64,000 bases of DNA from Hygrophila difformis (Eukaryota; Streptophyta; Magnoliopsida; Lamiales; Acanthaceae). The stretch covers positions 23,050,057-23,114,056 of the forward strand of contig JAOANR010000002.1 in NCBI GenBank assembly GCA_030278955.1, read 5' to 3'. Within the stretch, counting starts at the first letter, position 1; each line of letters opens with the position of its first letter. The notes beneath the pieces are model-generated. The model was not told the origin of the DNA. It saw only the letters and a list, made by a program, of their open reading frames with translations, and did not search any database. A program made the translations under genes and the position numbers. This document shows positions 46,531-55,638 of this stretch, piece after piece.

Positions 46531-46843
46531 AAGCATTTAAATAAATTTTAAATGTTTGAATCAAATATTCAGGCATATCTAAATATTGAATAAAAATATT
46601 TAAGCCCTAGCAGGCTCTGGCCCAGGAAATCTTATTGTTCTATAAAATCCCCAATTTTTTGCTTTTGCCAGATTTCTGCATCTTTTTTCTTGTTGGCCGC
46701 CCCTTTCTTCTCATCAGGCGCACAAGAGATTTATTTTATTTGTCAAATTTTTGGCAAACCACATGGCCAGATACTTCTCTTATGGTTCCAACCATAAACC
46801 CCATATTCGTTAAACAAATTCTAACGAACTCACTCTCTCCACC

Positions 46844-46853
46844 CTATATAAGG
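46844..46853 (+). promoter_or_regulatory. TATA box of the first antisense ORF
   Basis: CTATATAAGG lies 61 bp before the ATG at 46914 on the plus strand. A C/T/A-rich leader (CATCTCTCTACTCTTCC) follows, as at plant transcription starts. Confidence 0.5.
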
Positions 46854-46913
46854 TCTCAACAGAAGGCATGACTTCAAACACTTTCAAGCATCTCTCTACT
46901 CTTCCATTTCATC

Positions 46914-47423
46914 ATGTCAGGCAGAATTAGAATTGAAAACTGGGAAGAAGTTCTGCAGCCCCTTCTAGTGAACCTACATCCTCAAGGTGACGATGCGCGG
47001 CGTCTGGAAGTCCTACTCATGGACATTGATGTTACCTTGAAGTTTTCATTGAAAGGGAAGAGAACCCTGGAAAGAGCAATCGATTTCTTAACTAGGGTGT
47101 GCGAGGATTATCCATTCCTCGAAGCGGCAGTGGCCCATTATAGAGAGGCCGAGGAAGAGTTGAAGAAATCTGCTGCTGCTCTGAATCGTTTTGTTCAGAT
47201 CATTGATTGGAAGGATAATGAATTGGGTCTCGACCTTGACCCTTATGTTACTCTTCTAGCCTCATCAATTGAAAAAGACCTCAAGAAGATCACCACTTCC
47301 ATAGAAAAAGGCGAGGCGAACAAGCTAGAATATCAGACTATTTGGGAAAAATTGCTGCGCCGACTGGACGACTTACTTGAGGAGGAGCCAACAATGAAGA
47401 TGGGACCTGGGTCACATCATTAG
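46914..47423 (+). CDS. Antisense ORF 1 of Tat element E2 (169 aa)
   Basis: An intact ORF on the strand opposite to E2 gag-pol, between the polypurine tract and pol. It is homologous to the ORF at 47844-48353: both are 169 residues, start near an NW..LQP.LV..HP.GD motif, share FS(L/I)(K/R)GKRTL(E/D)R near residues 43-55, and end with a WE.LL..L..L..E.PT segment. The middle is helical and charged (AEEELKKSAAALNRF), likely coiled-coil. No known enzymatic motif is visible. Antisense ORFs 3' of pol are a known feature of some Tat elements and their function is undefined. A TATA-like box lies 61 bp upstream. Confidence 0.7.
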   Translation: MSGRIRIENWEEVLQPLLVNLHPQGDDARRLEVLLMDIDVTLKFSLKGKRTLERAIDFLTRVCEDYPFLEAAVAHYREAEEELKKSAAALNRFVQIIDWKDNELGLDLDPYVTLLASSIEKDLKKITTSIEKGEANKLEYQTIWEKLLRRLDDLLEEEPTMKMGPGSHH

Positions 47424-47843
47424 GCCCTTTTTTATGATTTTTTGTTTTTTCTTTCAGCAGCCGTAACTCGGCTTTTGGCAATAATGCTCCGTATTCGTTT
47501 TGATTTATTATTTATTATGATGTTCCATTTAAGGAACATGTATGTAGCTATTTTTAGCTTTGAAGAATTCTTCACACAGAAATAAACAATTTTATTAATA
47601 AAACAAATCTTGGCTCAATCAAATTTACAATTTCATAAGCCACATGCACTTCCATTTGCAAACTAATATTTCGTTCCTAACTTCACGCTTGACCATATTT
47701 TAGTCGGCCAGATAGTTAGGTTTTGAAGGAATTTCGGCACTTCTTGTTATATCTTCCCAATAAAAGGCGACTTATTTCCTCTAGCGGTATCGTTCCACTT
47801 CAACATCTCCCACACTCAATACTTCGCCACTACTTTTACGGTC
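47424..47843. other. Spacer between the two antisense ORFs
   Basis: A 420-bp non-coding stretch. Its left part looks like the 3' UTR of the first antisense ORF (T-rich; AATAAA-like words near 47578-47602). Its right part holds a TATA-like AATAAAAGG (47759-47767) 77 bp before the second ORF and a pyrimidine-rich leader. Confidence 0.45.
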
Positions 47844-48353
47844 ATGTCTACGATGCCACAAACAGTTACCCCTGATAATTGGTTGGGGCAACTCCAACCA
47901 TTCCTTGTGGGCAATCACCCTGATGGAGATAATGCAGATGACCTAGAAAACCTTCTTTCTGATATGGTTACCAGTTTGTCATTTTCCATCCGAGGGAAGC
48001 GAACTCTGGATCGATGCCTGGACTACTTGGAACGGCTTCAGCTAGACTATACTCGGGCAGTGGAGGACGTCAACAAATTCCACGAAGCTGAGCATCTGCT
48101 CCAACGACAGAAACGTCAATTAGAGGACATCATAGGCTATCTTGATGAGCACGATGATTTGGGCGTTCTTCTTCGACCTTTCTTGGACTTTCAAAACACC
48201 CTCAGTGAAGTGCTCGAGGATCTCACCCAACAACGTCGTACATACCAGAGCGAGGTTAAAGAATTCCAGACAAACTGGGAGGACTTGCTCCCGCAGCTTC
48301 AGGCTCTGACCGACGAACATCCTACTCCCAGGGTTGTTCGTCGGTTCCATTGA
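47844..48353 (+). CDS. Antisense ORF 2 of Tat element E2 (169 aa)
   Basis: The second intact antisense ORF, a paralogue of the one at 46914-47423. It has the same motif order (NWLGQLQPFLVGNHPDGD, then FSIRGKRTLDRCLDYL, then WEDLLPQLQALTDEHPT) but is more polar and glutamine-rich, with a charged coiled-coil-like middle (EAEHLLQRQKRQLEDII). Its stop lies 6 bp from the pol stop at 48360 on the other strand, so the genes are tail to tail. Both copies being open over 170 codons despite clear divergence suggests the pair was maintained by selection in the family rather than being a fresh duplication. Function is unknown; nucleic-acid or capsid-related roles are only possibilities. Confidence 0.7.
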   Translation: MSTMPQTVTPDNWLGQLQPFLVGNHPDGDNADDLENLLSDMVTSLSFSIRGKRTLDRCLDYLERLQLDYTRAVEDVNKFHEAEHLLQRQKRQLEDIIGYLDEHDDLGVLLRPFLDFQNTLSEVLEDLTQQRRTYQSEVKEFQTNWEDLLPQLQALTDEHPTPRVVRRFH

Positions 48354-48359
48354 TCGCCT

Positions 48360-51300
48360 TCATTCTGTATTCACTTCCCAATACGATGGGAAATATTTTT
48401 TCAAATAACGAGCATTTATGCTCTCATGCTTTTGTTTTCCATCCTTGTTAATAAGTGCAAATGCTCCATTTCCAAGATCAGTTTGGATGATGTAAGGTCC
48501 TTCCCAATTGGGAGACCATTTCCCCAGTTCGTCATTTTTCTTTTGTAATGGCAAAACAGTTTTCCAAACTAAATCACCAACATGAAACGGATTGGCTCTA
48601 ACCCACTTATTGTAATACCGAGCCCTTCGTTGGGCTTCTCTTTCCATATTATCAATTGCCTTTAATCGGTCAGAGCTAGTTTGTTCTAATTCCCTCATAA
48701 GCATAGTCTCATGGACATCACTCGGAATTGTCCCCACATTCATTGTACGACTATTGGGCACCGTGATTTCCATGGGCAGCACTGCATCTTGGCCATAAGT
48801 TAGCCTATATGGAGTGAATCCTGTGGCAGTACTTTTGGTATTTCGACAGGCCCATAACGCCGTGGACAAATTCTCATGCCATTTCCTAGGCTTGTCCTCA
48901 ATCATTTTCTTGATAATACTAATTAAAATTTTATTGGCCGATTCAGCCTGGCCATTTGCTTGAGGATAGTAGGGGGATGAGTGGTAAAGCTTGATCTTAA
49001 ATGAAGCTAAGTAATCAGTGAATTGCTCCCCAACAAACACTGTCCCCCTATCTGTGGTGATAGTGTGAGGTATCCCATACCGATGAATAATATGTGAGTC
49101 GATGAAATCAATAACATCCTTCTGAGCTACTGATTTCAAAGGAATAGCCTCCACCCACTTAGTAAAATAATCTGCCGCTACGATAATGAACTTATGCCCT
49201 TTGCTTGAGGGCGGATGGATCATCCCTATGACGTCCATGGCCCAAGATTTAAAGGGCCATGGCTTGATCATATAATTCAAGTCACACACAGGGACGTGTC
49301 TGAGGTTGGCATGCCTTTGGCATGCCTCACATCCTTGGGCGTATTTAATACAATCCTCGTATATGGTGGGCCAATAGTATCCATACTTATGGATAGTCCA
49401 TCGCATGTTCAGTCCTGCCCTATGAGCCCCGCAAATGCCCTCGTGGACCTCTGCCATAACTTTCTTTGCTTCTGTTGGCCCTAAACATAACAAGAGAACA
49501 TCTTCAACTGTTCGCTTATATAGATCTTCCCCAATAAGGATAAACCTTAAAGCCTTGGCCTTAAGTTTCTTATCGTCAGTCTGAGGATTTTTAAAATAAG
49601 CAATAATCTCTGATCTCCAGTCAGATGGCGGCAGTGCCATAGTGTCATTGCTTAGTGGAGGAAGTAGAGTTGCCCCCCCGGGTGCCACAGTATCGTTATT
49701 TGGTGGTGGAATGAGGGTTGCCCCCCCGGGTGCCATACTACCTAACTCATCAGGTATGGGACTATCTACCTCCCTTAGGCTCCCCTCTACGCGAGATGTC
49801 CCATTCCCTTCGTGGGGCTCCTCACCCCTAAGCATGGGGGTTGTTAGTTCATTGATCTCCCCTCTAGGGTGATACTTTGAGGCGAGCTGGGCCAAGCGAT
49901 TGGCCTCTTCATTTTCGCCACGTGAGATTTGTTCGAACGTCACGTCCGCAATTTTAGCTAATAAGTCATGAACCCGGTTTTGATATCCCATCAGGGTGGA
50001 ATTCTTACAACCATAGGCCCCGAGCACTTGGTTGATAACTAATTGCGAATCTCCCTTAATAATGACGGCTTGGGCCTTTCTCATAATCAATGTTTCCAGC
50101 CCTAAAATGAGGGCTTCGTATTCTGCTGAATTATTAGTCATTGGTCCCAATTCTATATAGACTTTAATCTTTTGTCGATTGGGACCATAAATACTAACTC
50201 CAGCCCCTGCTCGAGTATTAGTGGCAGAGCCATCGAAGTATAAGACCCATGGTGCTGTGCCTACACTTTCAATTTCCAAATCCCATTCCTCATTGAGGTC
50301 GACGGAATGATCGCCCAAGAATTCTGCTACCACTTGTCCCTTTATGGCTGTGATAGGAACGTGATTTAAGGAAAATGGGATTAATTTCACCGCCCAATCC
50401 AATAATCGACCTTTCATTCGAGGTCTCTTAAGTAAAAATTTAATAATGTTGTGCTTGGTCACCACATCAGTGTCCCTAGGCAGGATATAATGTTCGAGTT
50501 TTGTGCAAGCATACACCAAGGAGAAACATAGTTTCTCCACAAAATGATAATTCAACTCGGGCCCTGCTAATGTCTTGCTCAGATAATATATGGCCCTTTC
50601 TTTTCCATCATCCCAATCTTGTGCCAATAAACAGCCAATGGCTACATGAGATGAAGCCAAATAAAGTTTTAGTCTTTTATCTGGCCTAGGCGGTACAAGA
50701 ACAGGAGGGTTGATGAGTGATGTCTTGATCACTTCTAGGGCTTCATCTTGCTCAGGACCCCATTCAATGTTAGGTCCTGTTTTTCCTCTTAGCAATTTTG
50801 TTAGAGGTTTCATTTTACCAGCAGCGTTGGCTATGAACCTCCTAAGGTAATTCACCTTGCCCAATAAGCTTTGTACTTCTTTAATTGTTCGGGGTGGAGG
50901 AATGTTGATGATAGCCTTAGCTTTATTTGCATCAACCTCTATCCCTCGTTGATGAATGAGAAAACCCAAGAAATTGCCAGCAGACACCCCAAAGGCACAT
51001 TTCGTAGGGTTCATTTTAAGGTTATATTTCCTCATTCTGACAAATGCTTCCTCTAGGTCTACTAGATGTTGGCTAAACTCTGATGATTTGATGATTACAT
51101 CATCAATATATACTTCCAAAGTTTTGCCAATTAAATCGTGGAATATGGTGTTCATTGCCCTTTGGTAGGTGGCTCCGGCATTTTTCAAACCAAAAGGCAT
51201 TACCACCCACTCATATATTCCTATAGCTCCAGGACATCTGAATGCTGTCTTGGCAGTGTCCTCTTCAGCCAGGTTAATCTGATTATATCCAGCATAGCCA

Positions 51301-51662
51301 TCCATTAAGGATAGGATTTTATGGCCAGCTGCTGCATCGATCAACATGTCAGCGATGGGCATGGTATACTCGTCCTTGGGTGTGGCCAAATTCAAGTCCC
51401 TAAAGTCTATACAGACTCTCATTTTACCATTTTTCTTGGTAACAGGGACTATGTTAGACAACCACTCGGCATATCTACAAGGTCGGATGAATTTGGCATC
51501 CAACAACTTCTTAATTTCTTCAGTAATCTTAGGCATCAATTCGGGGTTAAAACGTCTAGGGGCTTGTTTTACCGGTCGATAATTGGGCTTAATAGGCAGA
51601 CGATGTTCTATTAGTTTCCTATCCAGCCCTGGCATATCAGTATAATCTGGGATAGAAGGCAA
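48360..51662 (-). CDS. E2 pol: RT, RNase H, second RNase H, integrase
   Basis: An unbroken 1100-codon frame. RT spans about residues 25-225 with YIDD at 185-188; a gypsy RNase H follows near 330-400. The plant-like second RNase H is at about 472-600 with acidic residues in FDGSA, SAEYEAL and KGDSQL. A proline/asparagine-rich linker comes next, containing a duplicated MAPGGATL/VAPGGATLLPP motif. The integrase has a zinc finger (HRAGLNMRWTIH... CEACQRH) and a catalytic core with AMDVIG, TTDRG and the NGQAESANK glutamate. A dual RNase H defines the Tat clade. The nominal start at 51662 is only the limit of the open frame; upstream homology is in another frame. No chromodomain is present. Confidence 0.92.
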   Translation of the reverse strand: MPSIPDYTDMPGLDRKLIEHRLPIKPNYRPVKQAPRRFNPELMPKITEEIKKLLDAKFIRPCRYAEWLSNIVPVTKKNGKMRVCIDFRDLNLATPKDEYTMPIADMLIDAAAGHKILSLMDGYAGYNQINLAEEDTAKTAFRCPGAIGIYEWVVMPFGLKNAGATYQRAMNTIFHDLIGKTLEVYIDDVIIKSSEFSQHLVDLEEAFVRMRKYNLKMNPTKCAFGVSAGNFLGFLIHQRGIEVDANKAKAIINIPPPRTIKEVQSLLGKVNYLRRFIANAAGKMKPLTKLLRGKTGPNIEWGPEQDEALEVIKTSLINPPVLVPPRPDKRLKLYLASSHVAIGCLLAQDWDDGKERAIYYLSKTLAGPELNYHFVEKLCFSLVYACTKLEHYILPRDTDVVTKHNIIKFLLKRPRMKGRLLDWAVKLIPFSLNHVPITAIKGQVVAEFLGDHSVDLNEEWDLEIESVGTAPWVLYFDGSATNTRAGAGVSIYGPNRQKIKVYIELGPMTNNSAEYEALILGLETLIMRKAQAVIIKGDSQLVINQVLGAYGCKNSTLMGYQNRVHDLLAKIADVTFEQISRGENEEANRLAQLASKYHPRGEINELTTPMLRGEEPHEGNGTSRVEGSLREVDSPIPDELGSMAPGGATLIPPPNNDTVAPGGATLLPPLSNDTMALPPSDWRSEIIAYFKNPQTDDKKLKAKALRFILIGEDLYKRTVEDVLLLCLGPTEAKKVMAEVHEGICGAHRAGLNMRWTIHKYGYYWPTIYEDCIKYAQGCEACQRHANLRHVPVCDLNYMIKPWPFKSWAMDVIGMIHPPSSKGHKFIIVAADYFTKWVEAIPLKSVAQKDVIDFIDSHIIHRYGIPHTITTDRGTVFVGEQFTDYLASFKIKLYHSSPYYPQANGQAESANKILISIIKKMIEDKPRKWHENLSTALWACRNTKSTATGFTPYRLTYGQDAVLPMEITVPNSRTMNVGTIPSDVHETMLMRELEQTSSDRLKAIDNMEREAQRRARYYNKWVRANPFHVGDLVWKTVLPLQKKNDELGKWSPNWEGPYIIQTDLGNGAFALINKDGKQKHESINARYLKKYFPSYWEVNTE

Positions 51663-51928
51663 TCCTGATGTTTCGCCACTAATTGTGCCAACTCATTTTG
51701 TTGGTCTCTTGTCAGTAAACCACTGACCATTATTGGTCTTTGTTTCTCCGCATCGCCAATGTTAAACTCGACCAATGGGTCTTGCGCATACACGGTTGGC
51801 TCAGGTTTCTCTAATAACTCCGGCCATTCATACACACAGTTTTTAAGTTCAGTCCCTTCTTGGCACGAATTTAAAGAAATAACTGGCAATGAATCGGAAA
51901 TAGTAATTTCATTAATTGAACTCGACAT
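51611..51928 (-). CDS. E2 pre-RT linker ORF
   Basis: Identical at the protein level to the E1 linker (43578-43895). It overlaps pol by about 50 bp in a different frame. That two copies share the frame change implies it was in their parent and may be bridged by frameshifting or splicing, or that the parent was itself non-autonomous. Confidence 0.5.
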   Translation of the reverse strand: MSSSINEITISDSLPVISLNSCQEGTELKNCVYEWPELLEKPEPTVYAQDPLVEFNIGDAEKQRPIMVSGLLTRDQQNELAQLVAKHQDCLLSQIILICQGWIGN

Positions 51929-51990
51929 ATATAATTATTTTCGCAGAAATTAATATTTCTGGCTATCGAGCCACTTACAGATCACACTAA

Positions 51991-53331
51991 CTAATAGAAA
52001 ACATACCCCTGCCTTGTTAACTTGCAGTTAGGCATGGGGCATGCACTGACGATACCACTCATGCTAATTGGTGGTATAGCAGATTCATAGAGTACGGCAT
52101 CGCTTGTACTATTGCCGATGTATCCCTGGAATGGATTCTGATGAGCATTGACGGTGATCACTTCTGAGCCTTCCCAGAACAAGAGTTTTTGGTGTAGGGT
52201 GGAAGGGACGCACTTAGCAGTGTGAATCCAGTCACGACCAAGTAGTGCAGAATACGTGGTGGGGGTATCCACCACGAACAAAACAGTTGATACGACCTTG
52301 GGCCCGACACCAATTTGTGCAGTCAGCATGCCCAATGGCTTAGTAGTGTGCCCATTGAACCCTGCCAACTCTAAATCTGCTTCCACCAGGTCCTCCTTGG
52401 TCTTCCCGATCTTCTTGAGCGTGGCAAGTGGTATGATATTGTAAACCGCCCCATTGTCCACGAACACCCTGTTGAACCTTCTCCCGTTGATGTGGGCTTG
52501 GACGTACAATGGCTTGAGATGTCGTGGAGCATCTATGGGTAGTGGTTCAAAGATTATGGGAGGAACATCCTCACACATTACCTCTGGTTCTTCATCATCA
52601 TATGCGGCATGGATGTAAGCCCACGCAGGTTCTTCTAAAGACTTGACACTGGCATTGTCCTGTTCAACTTCCAGTTCCGGTATATTCACATGTGTCATGT
52701 TAATGGTCATTGCCACGACAGTATCATCTTTAGATGCCTCATTTTCCTGCACCAATGCATTTGGTGCGGATTCGTCGCATTTCTGTTTTTTGGGCGACTC
52801 ATGGTCTTCTTGCGTGACGGTATTTCCAGTCTGCCCTTCATCGACCATTAAGGCATCTAATTCCTCTGGAGTAAAATCCCCAAATTGTGTTTGGGCGAGG
52901 TCGTCCTCTAAATCGTATGGGACTTTGTTCACCCTTTGGCAATATGCACACTGGAGACCTTCCGTCACCCATACCCCTTCCTTAAGTTCATCCGAAGGAT
53001 CAGATGCAGTAGTACCAGCCGTTTGAGGTTCGGCTTGGACACCCGCCTTATCAGATTTATCTACCAAAGTAGATTTTCCATTGTTGGCAGCAACTTCCTT
53101 TTCGTCTGCATCTCTTTCCTTGCGACATGGGCCATTTAGGCCCCACATTGACAAAGGGGTCTTTGTAGGGAGTATAGGAGTACTTATCGTCGAACTACTG
53201 CTACCCCTATGGGTTGCCGCATACTGTCTTTTGGCCCTGCGTATCTGTGTCCGCGTCATTCCTGGGAACCTGGGATCTACATCCACTGGAGGAGGAGGGG
53301 CATTGTTCATCCATATATTGTCGTAGGCCAT
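51991..53331 (-). CDS. E2 protease-containing ORF
   Basis: 446 residues, identical to the E1 protein. It is in frame with gag after one TAG. The retropepsin-like region starts near residue 275 (VFVDNGA) and has the LLGRDWIH block. Downstream on the minus strand, GTATGT and GTAAGT words near its end are donor-like (E1 equivalents at 43500 and 43528). Confidence 0.75.
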   Translation of the reverse strand: MAYDNIWMNNAPPPPVDVDPRFPGMTRTQIRRAKRQYAATHRGSSSSTISTPILPTKTPLSMWGLNGPCRKERDADEKEVAANNGKSTLVDKSDKAGVQAEPQTAGTTASDPSDELKEGVWVTEGLQCAYCQRVNKVPYDLEDDLAQTQFGDFTPEELDALMVDEGQTGNTVTQEDHESPKKQKCDESAPNALVQENEASKDDTVVAMTINMTHVNIPELEVEQDNASVKSLEEPAWAYIHAAYDDEEPEVMCEDVPPIIFEPLPIDAPRHLKPLYVQAHINGRRFNRVFVDNGAVYNIIPLATLKKIGKTKEDLVEADLELAGFNGHTTKPLGMLTAQIGVGPKVVSTVLFVVDTPTTYSALLGRDWIHTAKCVPSTLHQKLLFWEGSEVITVNAHQNPFQGYIGNSTSDAVLYESAIPPISMSGIVSACPMPNCKLTRQGYVFY

Positions 53332-53355
53332 AGGTGGCCTTCGTGTGGGCTTTTT

Positions 53356-55527
53356 CTAAACCATTGCCCCATTAATGATTTGAACCTCGTACGTTCCATC
53401 AGGGTATGTCCACGTCTGTGCAATAGGTCCTCGATGTGGCTGGAGAGTATGTGGAGTCCGGCTACTGGTATATCTAGGTGACCAGCCGTACCTTCCCCTG
53501 CTTCTTTCATCAGAACGACCACGATTGTGCCAGTTAGATGGCCTATGGTATTGACGAATATTTCGCTCATCACCGCTGGGGTTTCCCCCTACCACATTAT
53601 TTGGTGGTGGAAACCTTCTGGTGTATCCTGAAGGATGTGTATCACTCTCACCCTGTTGTGGGCGAGTTTCTTTAGTGCCTGATGGCCCTTGTTCAGGCCT
53701 GGCAGCTTCAGAAGGTCCTGCTTGCACCATCGCTGTGGTGATGGGCGGAAAAGGTTCTTCGTCCACTCCCATCTGAAAAAACTTCAACCGACCAGTACGC
53801 AAGGCCTTGTTGATTTCCAGTTTGAAGTGACGACACTGGGATGTCGTGTGGGTAAAGGAATTATGCATTTTGCAATAATTCCGGCCCTTAACTTCTTCGG
53901 CGGTGGCCAATTGTTGGCCTTTCGGTAGTCTCAATTGCCCTTCTTTCAAAAGGACATCAAAGATCTCGTCTGCTTTGCTCACATCGAAAAGTGGTTCTTC
54001 ATCGGCCCCCATTTTTTGGGACGTTTTACCACTAGTTGCAACCCTCCTGGCGGCGTTAGGTTGCAACTTAGGGCAAGGGAATGGTTTCCCTTTCACCAAC
54101 TCCGCTACCGCCTGCTCGGCAACTTCTCCACCGTTGAGAACCTCCATACATGCAACCTCACTATCAATCTCCATATCCGAGTATTCGTACTCGTTTGTCT
54201 CTATGCTAGTTATAGGACGGTATTTCTTGGGATTAGCCACAGATCCTTCGTCCTTAAATAGAGTTTCGAGGCGAATGGCTTTGGAAGCCAATGCGGAGAG
54301 GTCTGGGATATCGTGGGCAGTTAGCTGTGTCCTATACGTGGGAGCCATATTTCTGACCACTATCTTGGTCAATTCAGAATCGCTCAAGGCGGTTGAGCAG
54401 CGAGACTTTAACCGCCTCACACGTTCTATGAACGCAATTACGGACTCCTTCGGTAATTGTTTGGCATCCACTATGTCAGTAACTGACACTGTTGGTACGG
54501 GATTGAAGAAACGTGTGTGGAATGCTGCTTCCATGTCCTCCCACGTCCTAAAGTGTCCCGGAGGGAGGTTAGCAAACCACGAAAATGCGGTTTTGGTTAA
54601 GGATAAGGAAAACAATTGCATTTTATAATATGGATTACGGGCATTTTCCCCAAGCTGGGCACTAAATCGTCCTATGTGTTCTATAGTGGATGCGTCATCT
54701 TCACCAGAAAATGTCGAGAAATCAGGGACCCTGAATCCTCGAGGAAGTGGGTAGTCACGTGTTATAGCCTCTGGGTAAGGCTTTTGATATGCCATTCGAC
54801 CGGTTGGCCGTACAGTGAAGCCAAATTGATCTCGTAACATATCTGCTAAAATATCAGGATCGATGGCAGGGCCTTGTGGAGGGGCTGGCATATTAGGGTT
54901 GGGATTATAGCCATCAACTGGCATCCCCAGGTTTTGGGCAGTGTGTATCATGGGAGGTGCGTAATGGTTGTTGGGACCCGACGGATTGGCCATAGGTGGC
55001 CTCCATGGTTCCTGATTTCCACCTAGCTCTCCCATTGGCCGGATTGGAGATGTATCCACTGGATAGTTCTCCACATTGGTAGGGACAAAAGCAGGTTGTC
55101 CTCCCAATGGAATATTGTTGGGATACGTCGCCGCCGGCCGCTTGCCCCTGTTGTTACTGGCTTCCGGCCTATCATAGTTCTGTGATTGCACCTCTCCCAT
55201 GCCAAAAGTTGGCAAAACTGGGAGTGGAGTGAGCATCTGGCCTTGCCCTAAGGGTAGGCCATTTGTTGTTCTGGGTGGGAAGTTGCCCATGTTGGCCGCA
55301 GACGGCCCTTGAGCAAAAAATCCCTGAGGTGAGACTTGTGCGGATAACTCATTCCGCATAGCCGCCAAACGGTTGTCCAATAGTTCTGTAAATTGATTCA
55401 TCAGATTTGGTATTAAGTCCATTGGTACAACATTTACACTGGCAGTATTATGCCCTGTCGTGGGCGGCACAGGTGGTGGCGGAATTCCGCCAGTAATAGT
55501 GCTAGTGGATGCTCTTGGCGTGGACAT
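53356..55527 (-). CDS. E2 gag (723 aa)
   Basis: The full gag is open from ATG 55527 to TAG 53356. It has a proline-rich N-terminus, a capsid-type region in the middle, a CKMHNSFTHTTSQC zinc-binding-like motif near residue 570, and an Arg/Gly/Ser-rich C-terminus. It differs from E1 by one residue near the N-terminus (Asn for Ile), one in the middle (Thr for Ala) and the absence of E1's extra G. An in-frame TAG separates it from protease. Confidence 0.88.
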   Translation of the reverse strand: MSTPRASTSTITGGIPPPPVPPTTGHNTASVNVVPMDLIPNLMNQFTELLDNRLAAMRNELSAQVSPQGFFAQGPSAANMGNFPPRTTNGLPLGQGQMLTPLPVLPTFGMGEVQSQNYDRPEASNNRGKRPAATYPNNIPLGGQPAFVPTNVENYPVDTSPIRPMGELGGNQEPWRPPMANPSGPNNHYAPPMIHTAQNLGMPVDGYNPNPNMPAPPQGPAIDPDILADMLRDQFGFTVRPTGRMAYQKPYPEAITRDYPLPRGFRVPDFSTFSGEDDASTIEHIGRFSAQLGENARNPYYKMQLFSLSLTKTAFSWFANLPPGHFRTWEDMEAAFHTRFFNPVPTVSVTDIVDAKQLPKESVIAFIERVRRLKSRCSTALSDSELTKIVVRNMAPTYRTQLTAHDIPDLSALASKAIRLETLFKDEGSVANPKKYRPITSIETNEYEYSDMEIDSEVACMEVLNGGEVAEQAVAELVKGKPFPCPKLQPNAARRVATSGKTSQKMGADEEPLFDVSKADEIFDVLLKEGQLRLPKGQQLATAEEVKGRNYCKMHNSFTHTTSQCRHFKLEINKALRTGRLKFFQMGVDEEPFPPITTAMVQAGPSEAARPEQGPSGTKETRPQQGESDTHPSGYTRRFPPPNNVVGGNPSGDERNIRQYHRPSNWHNRGRSDERSRGRYGWSPRYTSSRTPHTLQPHRGPIAQTWTYPDGTYEVQIINGAMV

Positions 55528-55619
55528 ATTTATCCGGGATATCACTCGTGATCTTAACACCAAGCTATCCAAACTTTCCAAATTTGATAATTGATCTATG
55601 GTAGACGTTTCAATCGTCT

Positions 55620-55635
55620 CCCACTGTGGTCGCCA
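55620..55635 (-). promoter_or_regulatory. E2 primer-binding site
   Basis: TGGCGACCACAGTGGG on the minus strand, three bases inside the LTR end, identical to E1. Confidence 0.75.
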
Positions 55636-55638
55636 AAT

